Positions 11,715-22,199 of a stretch of 64,000 nucleotides of DNA are shown piece after piece. How positions within the stretch are numbered: position 1 is the first letter of the stretch; every line of letters starts with the position of its first letter. The notes under the pieces were generated by a model that saw only the letters and a list, made by a program, of their open reading frames with translations, made no database searches and was not told the DNA's origin. The stretch covers positions 33,529,041 through 33,593,040 of the forward strand of contig NC_083638.1 in assembly GCF_963576545.1 (NCBI RefSeq), given 5' to 3'. The DNA is from Limanda limanda. Its lineage: Eukaryota > Chordata > Actinopteri > Pleuronectiformes > Pleuronectidae. Made by a program: the position numbers and the translations under genes.

Positions 11715-12002
11715 TATGTCTTCAACTTGAAAAGATCTGCTACTCAGTTTATAGCTCCATTGAGGTCCAAAGGGTATGGGGACCTTTCCTAAAATACATT
11801 CAGAACCTTGAGTCAAGCCCTTGTCATGGTCCTTTGATATTATAAAAGTATTACTGCTATTACTGTTGTTAATTATACATTTTTCTTCCTTTATAGATCT
11901 GTTTGTTTTGGGTTTTGTTAATCATCTGTCCCTCAGTTGACCTCTGCTAGTAATATACTTTGAATGACTGTTCTCCAATAAAAGTATTCACCTAAAAAAA
12001 AA
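11715..12002 (+). mobile_element. L1-clade relic, 3' end
   Basis: The first part continues the ORF2 C-terminus (VCLQLEKI and RVWGPFLKYIQNL match the end of the protein at 48840-48960). It is followed by a short 3' UTR with CCAATAAAAGTATTCACC and an A-run at about 11994-12002. The tail resembles the CCAATAAAAATACATGT-A(n) end of the intact copy at 49195-49220. The insertion ends only about 180 bp beyond the ccnd1 polyadenylation signal, in convergent orientation. Confidence 0.75.
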
Positions 12003-12179
12003 TCTTAGTAGAGCTAGGGACTTGGCCATGGACATTGTCTTCTCTCCCAACTCTACTATCTCCTCATCATGTGAACTCCAATAACTTGTGTTCAAGATTT
12101 GCAATTTATTTTCAGCATCAGTAGCATGCAGTGAGTTCCCTTCATTCCATCTGCAGAAGAGACAGCCACTTCACCACAC

Positions 12180-14844
12180 TCCATCTACAACATGTTTTAT
12201 TGTGTAGTCGACGCAAATAACACACTGTTCCAGCTGAAGACAACTGGCATGAAGTAGACAACTTCGAGGAATTATTTGTAAAAACAAAACAAAAAAGGTC
12301 TATGGCTTACTGAGCATGACACTGAATCTATTCATATACTCAAATCACTTCACCAAAAGTTTGAAACATGAAACAAAAAGCTTTTTTTTCTTTCATAAAT
12401 ATTAAAAAAGGGGGAGGAAGGAAGGCCACTATGGGCCTAAAGGGGGATACAGTCTCTTTCACCGAGACAGCTTCACACTCAACAGAGTTATACATATCCG
12501 ATTTACTGTTATGGCACCAGCATCAAAGAATGCCCTGGAATTGTGGTCTTCCATCATGGATGTTTCACCTCAAAGAGAATTAACAGACCAAGTAGGTACT
12601 GAACCAACAAGTAGAATAGAATAAAAGCTAAACAAATAAAAATACCTAAATTAGAGATATATCTTGACTGTCACTTGAGGTATTGTGGATCAAAGCATTT
12701 CTGTACATGGTCTAGTTTTTCCTTGTGTTTTGGAATAGCATGGAGAATCATATCACATAATTACAAAAAACAAAAATGTATCTCATAGAATCTACATAAA
12801 AGCTGAGGATGTCAATAACCCATTTATCTATTAGAACATTCCAAACTAGAAGAATATTGACATTTTGTATAAAAATGTAGCAGCAAACATGAGAAAGCAT
12901 TGATTTAAATTTACATGTAGCTGGAATTTATTTCCTATAGCAGCAGAATACAGGGAGTGTTTCTCTCCTATTCTCTATCCTTAATGTACAATCAGAAAAC
13001 CAATTCACAGGGTTCCTACACAGTTTGACACTCTCAAAATTAAGTCACCCTGCTCATAATAATCTTTTACTCTTCACATTTGATAGGACACACCTGCTTT
13101 CTCATGACACCATCCCTGTCCTGTGTAGGAACCCTGACTTGACAGCGTTAGGACACATCTCACTGTTGAGCCATCACCCTTTTTGCTCTTTGTTGTCTCA
13201 CCCCTTGGTACTCTTGCCAAGTGTGCTCAGCTTTTTAAGCAAGTCCCCAAGAAATGCAGGCCATGTCTTTTAGGTTTGTGCAAAATCACATTAATAGTTT
13301 CAACGCTCACCCTTTCTTTTAAGCTTCATCTGCATCCAAGAATCCATGAGCAGTATCTGAACAGTTGTGGAACAATGGAGGAGAGGCTCTATTGGCGATT
13401 TAGAGGCAGACTGGAGTTTTAGGTTTATAAGCATTGATGGCACAGCTGCTCTTGAGTTAAATGTCAGTAGGTGAAGCCTGACTTGCAAACTTGAAAATCC
13501 AAGCTTTAAAAAAAAAAAAAAAACTATTATTTGAACTCTTACTTTAACTTCTGTGAGCCTTTGGCTCTGTACACTGAAGATCAACTAAAAATGATATTTC
13601 TTAAAATGCAGGTGAGGCTCTGCCTGTGAGAAAAATTTGTTGGACAAAAACTCCAACCTGAGATTTAAAAGGCATGTTGTTAAGTGATCCACTGGATCTA
13701 CGAAACAAAAGTCAGTGTCCAGCAGCATTCAGTCTTGTTTTAAAAAGTATGTTTGCCATGCTGGTCACTTTTGTCTAATGATGAATCATTTGTACGCTGG
13801 TAACACCTAGTCAAAGCCCCATTCCATTTTCATGCTGTTTTACAAACTTTATCACTGTGATATTTTTAGACAAGCCAGCAGTGCTGACCAAAAGTGCTTT
13901 TAAAAAAACAAAGCTGGAATGGTATAAGGTGTAACTAATCAGACAAAGAACATATTACAAGATGTGGATTGCTCTGCTTTTGTCTGCATCTACTTGATCT
14001 CATCAAATTGTAGTGAGGTGAAATGGTTGAGTGCAACCAACAAATAATGGAACACAGAATTCCATTTGTACACAACCTAACCTCAGCAGTCCACAATCCA
14101 CAGGGTGGTAAAACAGAGCTTCTCACACTATACTTGGTTTAAAAAAAACTAAAGGTTTGGAAGAAGAGAAGTATAAGACTAATTGATAGAAGTGTCAAAA
14201 AGGATATATAATAAAGTGACTAAACATAAGCATTCAGGGTATATGACTGTCTACACGGAAACAAGACAAAAAAAGATGAGCTTAAACAGGAAGTCTAAAA
14301 CATTCTAGGTACAACAATGATATGAAAAGAAGGCCTCTTCTCTATAGTACATGTCAGATTTCAGATGAAGAACTGAAGACAAACTACAAGGACCTACTTT
14401 CTTGACACTTTGTGATGTAGGCAAGTTGAGTCTGCTGTAATTGTATCATTCCTAGTTTAATATTTTAGGGAACAAGAATAAAACGTGTTTTTTTGTGGCT
14501 TCACTTCCAGCCCACACAGGTCATCAATATTCATAGTCTTTCTCCTGGCACTTGTCTAGTGTTCAGTTCATTTCCAAGGATGGGAGGGGACACTGGCAGG
14601 AAATGTAACGTGGGGTTTACTGCAGGGCCTGCAGAGGGCGCTCTGTCCCTTCTTGGCAGTCATAGCAGATGGCGTGCATGTGAGTGACATGTCAGATAGG
14701 ATAGTAGACCAACAGGTTGAAGAGGCATGAGTGGCTGATTTTTTAAACTAGGGCATAGCCCTCTCCTCAGCAGTCTCTTCAACAACCTCTATACCTAACT
14801 GATCTTCGATCATCAGGTCATTGTGCAACGCAGCTGTTGGTAAT
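12180..14844 (-). other. ccnd1: ccnd1 3' untranslated region
   Basis: From the ccnd1 stop codon (14845-14847) the minus strand continues without recognisable transposable-element sequence or plausible coding exons to a polyadenylation signal at 12196-12201. That makes a 3' UTR of about 2.65 kb. A long 3' UTR is usual for CCND1, where it carries AU-rich and microRNA-responsive elements. A run of A at about 13506-13522 (U in the mRNA) is present. The exact 3' end is inferred. Confidence 0.65.
12196..12201 (-). terminator. Probable ccnd1 polyadenylation signal
   Basis: The plus-strand TTTATT reads AATAAA on the minus strand. Just downstream on that strand (lower coordinates) lies a GU-rich stretch (TGTGGTGAAGTGGCTGTC, about 12160-12180), fitting a cleavage site near 12175-12186. 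Other AATAAA matches on this strand (about 12105 and 12927) are alternatives. Confidence 0.55.
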
Positions 14845-15000
14845 TCAGATGTTTATGTCTCTAACGTCTGTTGGAGTGCAGGACAGGTCCACGTCGTCAT
14901 CCATTAGTTTGGTTTCTGTTGTGCTGCTATGTTGCTGAGCCTGCCGCAGACTCAACTCTAGCAAAGACTCTATCTGCTCCTGACATGAACGCAGGCAATC
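14845..15000 (-). CDS. ccnd1: ccnd1 coding exon 5 (C-terminus)
   Basis: This exon encodes the last 51 residues and the TGA stop. It starts after a TTGCTTGCAG acceptor and begins [18 protein letters not shown]. It ends in the acidic segment MDDDVDLSC and the [10 protein letters not shown] degron. The acidic run is shorter than in mammals, as in other fish cyclin D1 proteins. Threonine 283 followed by proline is the expected GSK3 phosphorylation site controlling nuclear export and turnover. Confidence 0.95.
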   Translation of the reverse strand, partial: DCLRSCQEQIESLLELSLRQAQQHSSTTETKLMDDDVDLSCTPTDVRDINI

Positions 15001-18000
15001 CTGCAAGCAAAAAAAAAATCAACACTGAACCAAGACATTGAAAAACCCATTTCAATATATGGCTTTGGGAGTGTGACTGATTGCATACCGGGTCACTGCG
15101 AATGACTTGCGACAGGAAGTTGGTGAGGTTTTGGGAGGACAAGGAGACATCTTGACTCTTCAGGTAGAGACCTTGAACAGCTGCAACCACACTTCCCGCT
15201 GCCACCATGGATGGAGGACTGGCAATGAAGTTAACATCTATGGGACAAAACACAGTTTGAATATACAAAAATATCCCTCTCATGTTTTTTTTTATTTTTT
15301 ATAACAGCTTGTCAGAGCACAAATGACGGTTGAACAACTTTTTTCTCGCTCTCTCTCTCTCTCTCTGCCACCCACACGGAGTCTGGTTCTGCTAGAGGTT
15401 TATCTCCAGTCGCCAAAGTGGTTTTTCATTGTGGGAACTGTTGGGTTTCTCCATAATTTTTAAGGTCACGACCTTGAGTTAATGTATATTATGATTTGGG
15501 GCTATACAAATAGTGCATGTATGTATTTTGATGCTTCATATAGATAGCAGAACTTCATATATCGACATGAGTGTATTACCTGTAGCACAAAGTGCCACAA
15601 AGGTCTGGGCATGCTTCCTCAGGATCTGCTTGGTGGACGGGTAGATCTTCAGCTTGGACAGGAAGTGCTCAATGAAGTCGTGGGGTGTGACTGAAGCCAG
15701 ATCCCACTTCAGCTTGTTGAGAACCAGCAGTTCCATTTGCTGTGGATGGACCAGACCAAATGCATTTACTCAAACTGACCCACTTACTGCAAGAGAAAAA
15801 TTAGCTCCTCCTCACATCTGCTGTAGCATTCACTTACTACAGCTGTAACACTTTGTCATTTCAACACCATATTGACTACAACCACGGTTCTTGTATTACT
15901 TTTTTCATTATTTAAATTATTCTAATATAATTTGCTCTAAAGTATTGTAAGTATTCTTACGTAATTTGTGAGTCTTGGATATAAGACACATGTAATTCAT
16001 AATTGTATTTATTATATTTACATTACAAACTCTAAATACTACATGCACATGAAATATCAGGAACCATCTCCACCTAGATGGAATCACAGCAATGGTAACA
16101 GAAACATCAATAACCCAGCAGAGAACAGTGATACTGTGGTTCTTCATGTTCAGTGCACCTCTATCATGAAGCCACTGGCTGTCGCTGTGAGTCTGGGTTT
16201 TCTTGGCAGTCACTGAGACCATTCATGTCTTTGATGTTAATTTAGCCACCACTGCACCAAAGCTGTGTTTCTATTTTCTTAAATGTAACCATATTTATTT
16301 GTGTTGTTCAAACACAATGTATACTTAATGACCACGTGACATTGACAAATCAGATCAAGTGTAACACTGTTCTGGTCATGTGCTCTCCAATGTTTGCTGC
16401 TAATGTAGGCACAATGTGTGTTATACAACATCCATGACTGCAGACGGCAATTACCAGTAGTTCTCCAGGCTGAATGGAGTTGTCTGTGTAGATACAGAGT
16501 TTCTCTGCTGTTAAGGGAACGGTCTCCTTCATCTTAGATGCTAGAAACATGCATGTGGCCCCCAGCAGTTGTAGTCGGGTTTTCCTGGTGGCCTCCACTG
16601 ATAAAAATCTGTCCAAATAGTTCATAGCTAGGGGGAAAACCTCCTCCTCGCATTTCTGTTCTTCGCAGACCTGAGAGGTGAGAGAAACACTTAGAGGTTG
16701 CGGTTGCTTTGTTGAAAGAAACATTCTTACATTAAAGTCTTTGACCTCACTGGCTCTTTTTTATACCATACACATCTGTATTGATTCCACAGCTGCTCAT
16801 AATCTTCGTAAATAAATTCAACACAAATTTAACGATTTGTGCATTTAATCCTTTTGAGTTAAGCATTTATAAAGTATGTGTAGCACACTACTGAATATAA
16901 ACAAAATTTCGTATTCAACTGAAAACGCCTGAAGTATATGTGATCCATTTTAGTGTTAAGACAACCTGCTGGAGTAAACAGGCGAGGATTTGTTTGCAGT
17001 CAGTTCAGACTAAGACAAAAAGGTGGCGTCGATGCAAGTTTAACTCTCTAATTTCACCCAAAAATTATAAGAGAGAGCACAATTAGCGTGAAAATGTTAC
17101 CCATCGATCGCTTGGTCGAATGAGGCGGAAACGTGTCGACTTGTAAATAGTTTGGTTAAAAAAAAATATACATATATATAATTTTCTCGGACTGAGCTCT
17201 TTTGACGTGCTGCGGGTGCACTTCCCCGGCTCCGCGGCGCGCTGTTTCAGAAATTATTTAGAAATATTTAACTAGAGATAATTCAATCGAAAACTTGATG
17301 TAAATGTTGACAAACATTTGAAGTATCAAAACCGACGTGTAAAACGAATCAAACGCTTTAGCACTTATTAAAAAACTTTTTTTTTCATGCAGCGACCTTC
17401 ACGGACTCCTGAGAAGCAAAACAAAGTTGAGCCGTGCGTTCCAGTTGAGCAAGCTGCAGCAGTCCCCGTGTTTCACTGTCAGGACAGAGATGCTTTTCTG
17501 ACTCATTTAACACATTCACTGTCATTGTTACTGGTGTTAAATTATCAAAGACATTTAAACCCTTCTTATTTACGACGACAAAGATGGCGCATAATACTGG
17601 CACGGTCCAGACTGCATACGTGTACATTGCTGTTATTTGGGAATATTTTCTCAATTCATACAAAATCGGACATTTCATGACCATTGGATAAATATAGGTT
17701 GAGAAATAATCAAACACAAAGTCGTTTTCGGTGCAAAATTACTGCAATCTGTATCCAATGCTCCTGTTAACTGCGAGGACCACCCAGCACTTGTGAGGAC
17801 ATACTTCTCAGAGCGTTTATGTAACGTGTGAATGTGAACAGCCACGAGCCTCTCAAAACTCGAAAATCTCACATCTGCACTCACGTCTCATGTTTTCATT
17901 GTACACTAGCGACAGCCCACCACTTAGCAGTGATACCCATGCAAATAACAATTGAAGTAAGGAAAAACCAACCTCTAACATCCATGTGGCAACTATTTTC

Positions 18001-18170
18001 CGCATTTTAGGAATAATATCTTTCTGAACACACTTGAAGTAGTTGGGAGACGGTAGGTAGGTTTCCTCTGCCTTCAGCATGGTGTGGAGAACCCGATCGT
18101 TGAGCAGGTTGACGTCCTGGTAGGCTCTCCTGATGGAGTCCACCTCGCAGCAAAGTAGCTGGTCCTCCAT
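14845..18170 (-). CDS. ccnd1: Cyclin D1 (five exons, complete)
   Basis: The exons join at 17973-18170, 16455-16670, 15580-15739, 15089-15237 and 14845-15000 (879 nt, 292 residues plus stop). All introns start GT and end AG, and exon sizes of 198, 216, 160 and 149 match those I know for vertebrate CCND1. D-type cyclins bind and activate CDK4/6 in the nucleus to phosphorylate Rb and start S phase. Visible features are the Rb-binding LxCxE motif (LLCCE, residues 5-9), the cyclin box (about residues 55-160) with the CDK4-contact lysine K112 in LASKMKE, and the C-terminal [11 protein letters not shown] with T283, equivalent to human T286, the GSK3 degradation site. [15 protein letters not shown], the [15 protein letters not shown] stretch and the terminus fit CCND1 rather than CCND2 or CCND3. 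No frame damage is seen. Intron 1 is 1302 bp and intron 2 is 715 bp; I see no further gene in either. Confidence 0.96.
15089..15237 (-). CDS. ccnd1: ccnd1 coding exon 4
   Basis: The 149-nt exon begins with the last two bases of the aspartate codon split by intron 3 (phase 1) and ends at CCG before GTATGC. It encodes [20 protein letters not shown] and then the variable [20 protein letters not shown] segment. This is the second cyclin fold. Intron 4 is only 88 bp. Confidence 0.95.
15330..15510 (+). mobile_element. LINE 3' tail fragment in ccnd1 intron 3
   Basis: Within intron 3, antisense to ccnd1, lie motifs typical of an L2-type LINE 3' end in fish, in order: GAGTCTGGTTCTGCTAGAGG, GTCGCCAAAGTG, TCATTGTGGGAACTGTTGGG and GATTTGGGGCTATACAAAT. 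A (CT)n run at 15350-15367 precedes it. It does not touch the splice sites. Confidence 0.65.
15580..15739 (-). CDS. ccnd1: ccnd1 coding exon 3
   Basis: The 160-nt exon starts at CAA-ATG after a CCACAG acceptor and ends ACA-G before GTAATA. It encodes [20 protein letters not shown] and DFIEHFLSK, the end of the cyclin box, and the [13 protein letters not shown] helix. Confidence 0.95.
16455..16670 (-). CDS. ccnd1: ccnd1 coding exon 2 (cyclin box core)
   Basis: The 216-nt exon lies between a CTCTCAG acceptor and a GTAATT donor. It encodes [20 protein letters not shown], the [20 protein letters not shown] helices that contact CDK4/6, and [14 protein letters not shown]. Lysine 112 falls in LASK. 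It shows almost no divergence from the vertebrate family in these motifs. Confidence 0.96.
17973..18170 (-). CDS. ccnd1: ccnd1 coding exon 1 (start and LxCxE motif)
   Basis: This exon encodes residues 1-66, from [18 protein letters not shown] to IVATWMLE, and ends GAG before a GTTGGT donor. The ATG has A at -3 and G at +4, a favourable vertebrate context. It is the conserved family start. The open frame extends 34 codons further upstream, but only with a GTG and no ATG, so I do not use a longer start. Confidence 0.96.
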
Positions 18171-18471
18171 ACTGCGATTTATATAATCAGCGCAGATGTA
18201 ATGATAGTATGAGCCTGTTGAAAAGTCAGTGTGTGGAAGCAGGGACAGGCGGTAGTAATCGGGTGGCTGCACTCAAATTGTTTTAAATCACCTTCTCGCT
18301 GCTAATGCTGCTCCTACGGCGTGCGCGAGCCCTCTGAAGAACACAACGCTGCCTTCCGCCGGACAAAAACCCTTGCCTCGCGATCACTGACTGTGCGCGC
18401 GTTCACACATACACACACAAAGTGTGGTGGCTAGTGCGCGCTCAGGGGGAGGAGGCAATGAGTGCGCGCTT

Positions 18472-18479
18472 TGACGTCA
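18472..18479. promoter_or_regulatory. Consensus CRE palindrome TGACGTCA
   Basis: A perfect 8-bp TGACGTCA lies about 300 bp upstream of the ccnd1 ATG. This is the binding site of CREB/ATF (and AP-1-related) factors. Mammalian CCND1 promoters have a functional CRE close to the transcription start, so the position is what the family predicts. Confidence 0.6.
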
Positions 18480-18493
18480 GCTGTTGTTAAGAT

Positions 18494-18518
18494 GGGGGAG
18501 GGGGAGGGGGGGGGGGGG
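18494..18518 (+). promoter_or_regulatory. G-tract with G-quadruplex potential
   Basis: The plus strand (template strand for ccnd1) reads G5-A-G5-A-G13. Such a tract can fold into a G-quadruplex and often binds SP/KLF zinc-finger factors on the duplex. It lies 15-40 bp beyond the CRE on the side away from the gene. Confidence 0.45.
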
Positions 18519-18560
18519 TAAAAGAGACAAGCAGTCTGCTAGTGAGCGCGCCAGGAAGGG

Positions 18561-21122
18561 ATTCGATTATATACATATATATAAGGAAAGAGAGAGGGGG
18601 ATGGGGTACACCCCCTCTCTACCATAGCCAGTTGGCTTCTGAAGAGGAGGTAGGAGGTCCGGGGCTGAGTCTAGGGAACGTCTGGTAAGGAGCAGACCAA
18701 GGAAAGCCGGTGGGTCAGCGTCGATAGGGGGCGACCACGGCTCACCTCCCCTATTCCGTCTTACTGTATGTGCTTCAGACGGAATGAAAGCAGCAGCTCT
18801 CTCAGAAAGCATGAGGTGAGCACATGGGACAATAAACTAGTCTCAAACTCACCATGGTGCTTTTTCACATTTACATTTACTCATGCCCCAAATAGCACAG
18901 GCGCTGGATTGCCGACTACACGTTTATTAGACCAGTCAACATTTAACAGGCTAATTGTCAACCCAGAGTTACTTAGTAGTTTAGAATATCTCCAGCATAA
19001 TGGTTCAATAAGAGAAAGAGATATGGCCACTATAACCTACACCTGACCACTGTTAACTTCATGCGCATAAAGTAGTTAAATTAACAATTCAAACCTCAGA
19101 CTGAATCCAGTTTGAAGACTTTTTTTTAACACGTACAAACACTAATACAAACACACACACAAACAGAGGAGACTGTAGTTGCACCATTTAGAGGAACTGT
19201 TGTTACTAGGCAGAAGTTGGCATAACTTTCATGTGGGGAAAACCTCACTTCACTGCAAAGATGACATAGTTATTGATGAACAGAATGAAGGTCTTTTGAC
19301 ACTGTATAATAGTTTAAATAATTAAAAAAGACATTTTGTTATGCACAGCACTGCCTTTTCTCGACATGCATGCTTCTTTATTCACCCACAACCTGAAACC
19401 ATTGAGTAGGAATGGAGAAGACAAATCTATTAATTCAGAAGGATTCATATATTCTACAACCAGGCCCTGTTAGTTGTAACTGACTCAGTTATTTAAGTTA
19501 AAATCATCCAATCAGTTTTAAGTTGTGCACATTTTAATGTAGTTTCAATTTGAATAGGAGCTTTTCACATTCCTGAAATTCCTGTCTGGGCTATTGGTGG
19601 ACTACCGTAATAACTGAAGTGGAGTGTAGAGTCAGCTCATACCATATCAACAGTCTGTTGTTGGGGGTCAAAAATACATAATTATTCTTTATGCAAAATA
19701 CGTATTCACCATGCATTTAAATGTTTAGCTGAACTTGATCGTGGTGATTTCTCCAAACATTTTAACTCTTAATCACCTTTACTCACACTACATTTGTGTC
19801 ATGGCTCATAAATGTTTTCTTTTCCTACACATACTGTATATGTTTATAGTAAAATTTGTTTTAGGACATTTACCAATGAGTCTTCCTCCTGTTAAATACA
19901 CAATAGAATTCAAACTGCTCTAAACTATACCTCACCATCACAAGTCTGTTGATTAACTTATTTAAAATATCAGGTGAGTACTTTATTTACAGGCATGTTG
20001 TAGCAATCTACTTCCAGCACTTAACTAACTTCTTTTGATCTCATTATTTTTAAACGTTTGTTAATGACAATGTGTTGAAAATAACTGCTGACACAGAAGG
20101 TCAGAAAAACAGGAAGCAGCAGTTATTTCAACCCACTTACAGAAATCTAGTTACAGATAGAGGCTTTCTCTGGCAAACAAAGGGAGCTAGAGCATGTGAC
20201 TTTTGCAGTGTGGCTTTGCTAGCAGCTTTATGGTAATAGGGGAAGGAAGTGTTTAAAGGGACAGCAAAGAGCTGAAGTGAAACCAGCAGGACACAGACTG
20301 TCTTAGACTACTGATCTCACCACCACAGCCCATGGTTACAAAAAAAATTACTTAACAAGGTTGTGATTTTCAACATCAAGCCCATTGATATTTCTTTAGT
20401 TTTTCACTTGTCTTGCCATGTGACGTTTTCACATTTTGACGCTTTTGTGTCCTCATTTTGCTTAAATTACCAACTGATTTCAACCATTTGTTGAATTGGC
20501 TCGACTGAAATGTTTAAGGCAGATGTATAATATATAATGCAAATTAAGTTGTCAGATTAAGTTGTCTTGTGCTCTCTTGAGAGGTGAATGTCACTGCTTG
20601 CGATGTAGATGATCGAAGAAATATACAAAGGAACAGAAAGAACATGCAGTGTTACCTCAAACGAAAATACAGATGTTCCTAGCATACATATTTCTCTCAT
20701 CTAAACATACAGCTGTTAACCATTATAATATAATTATTATAAGGTCACATTTTGATATGGTTTTGCATACAATGTTCACAAATGAAAACATCAGCTAACG
20801 GTTGATTTAAGAGTTTCAGTTGGTGCACAGGCCTCAGTCTTTGGAGTAGTAAAACACACTTCACTGTCCACATTCATTAGAGTCCCAGCTCTTCGATCGT
20901 CTTTGACTTTTGTGAAATTGCCTCCTGTGTAGCCCACACACATCTCTTGTCGTCATTGAATGCATGCATTTTCTCAACCCCAACCATTCATCTGTTTCCT
21001 CATACTACCTTTTTATTCAGTCAGTGGTGTGGCTGGTCTGTGTGTGTGTGCTCTCTTTCATCTCCCCCTCCCCCATTCTATTTTACTTCATTCTGTGCAC
21101 CTTCTACACTAAGTTTGCTGAA

Positions 21123-21126
<4 letters not shown>
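18561..21126. other. Non-coding upstream flank of ccnd1
   Basis: I see no convincing gene or intact transposon in this 2.6 kb. Short open frames (such as 18567-18812 and 18768-19046) have no domain or codon signature. A TATATACATATATATA tract lies at about 18566-18582. The region is moderately AT-rich with a few CA runs (about 19150-19170). It could hold ccnd1 regulatory elements, which cannot be judged without cross-species alignment. Confidence 0.5.
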
Positions 21127-21169
<43 letters not shown>

Positions 21170-21194
21170 CTCTCTCTCGCTCTCTCTCTCTCTC
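21127..21194 (+). repeat. (CT)n microsatellite
   Basis: About 68 bases are almost pure CT dinucleotides with two GCTC interruptions. Open frames across it simply read SLSLSL and are artefacts. Confidence 0.95.
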
Positions 21195-21981
21195 ACTTTG
21201 ATATTCTCAAGAGTTTTTACTAGTGGGCTAGATTAGATGGAGCTTCTGACTTTGACATTTATGATCTTATACCAGGGACAGTTGTTTTGCTGATCTTGGG
21301 CAAACGTTGATCACACAGGGAGTGTGTCTGCTGCGTGCCTGTAGAAAAGGTGCTACCTAGGTTTCTGGTATGCCTATAGTATTTCTTCAAAGAAAAGAAG
21401 GTTCATGTACTCAACTAAATGCCAGGAAATTAAGGTATGAAGCCAATGCATCTTACTGTTCTTTAATAATAACAGTAAAAAACTGTTATTCCAACGAATG
21501 GATTAATTCCACAGAAATGCCCTGCAGCAGAGGCAGGAAGTGTTAAAAACTTTTGTTCTTGACCTACTCGACAGACATTGAAACTGTGGATCATTTTAAC
21601 TTTCTATTTTGCTGTGCAACAAACGTGGTATGTAGGGCTGGGATATCGATATACTATATATCCAGTGTTGCCACAGTTACTTTGAAAAAGTAACTTAGTT
21701 ACTTTACAGATTACTTAATTTTAATAGTAACCTAGTTACTTTACAGATTACTTGATTTTAAAAGTAACTAAGTTAGGTTACAAGTTACTTTATTAGTTAC
21801 ATTCAGCAGCTGCCGACAACACCCCCGCCGCCTCAACATAAAAATGACAACCGGTTTTGCCAACACTCACTTTATCAGAAGTGCATTTTTAACAGTAATG
21901 TACACAACAACAACGTATAATGTATTTCCTGACATTTTAAGTTGAACTTAAAAACTATTTCCTGAAAAAACACATGTTTTT

Positions 21982-22181
21982 AGTCTTTCTTGACTTCACT
22001 TAACATAAATACTTGTTTTTATAAAAAATAAAAGAATGAAAGTCTTTCTTGAATACCCTTAACATAAATACTTGTTTTTTTTATAAAAAAATTAAAAATA
22101 AAATAAAGACAGTCTTTCTTGACTTCACTTAACATAAATACTTGTTTTTCTAAAATAAAATAAAGACAGTCTTTCTTGACC
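21982..22181 (+). repeat. Tandem repeat in the hAT, about 60-70 bp, 3.5 units
   Basis: Units beginning AGTCTTTCTTGA start at 21982, 22041, 22111 and 22168. The first three continue TAACATAAATACTTGTTTTT; the spacing varies because of A-rich linkers. Confidence 0.85.
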
Positions 22182-22199
22182 TGACATATTTAAATGTTA

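Larger units (their letters stand above)
704..12002 (+). mobile_element. Ancient L1-clade LINE relic split by later insertions
   Basis: Scattered plus-strand segments, in correct order, match successive parts of ORF2 of the much better preserved L1-clade LINE at 43438-49220. They are the endonuclease start (712-1112), the GGDLNC region (1495-1620), the segment before the reverse transcriptase (4165-4703), reverse-transcriptase pieces (8511-8905), the C-terminal region with a HMFWTC motif (8985-9512 and 10620-10679), and a tail with AATAAA and an A-run (11715-12002). The gaps are filled by other transposable elements. Frames are broken in every piece and the catalytic YADD region is missing. 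The 5' part lies beyond, or was replaced by, the L2 tail at 335-652. Confidence 0.8.
18171..18560 (-). promoter_or_regulatory. ccnd1 5' UTR and proximal promoter region
   Basis: The 390 bp upstream of the start codon is GC- and CpG-rich, with repeated GCGCGC. It carries a full CRE palindrome (18472-18479) and a long G-tract (18494-18518). No TATA box lies near a plausible start, in keeping with TATA-less CCND1 promoters. The transcription start is not defined here. Beyond 18560 the base composition returns to the AT-rich background. Confidence 0.55.

Noticed and set aside
18168..18272. 34-codon in-frame N-terminal extension of ccnd1
   Set aside because: The upstream open frame begins with GTG and has no ATG; the family starts at MEDQLLCCE, whose ATG has a good context.
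20947..21236. Two overlapping 84-90-codon plus-strand frames
   Set aside because: They translate the (CT)n microsatellite as serine-leucine repeats.
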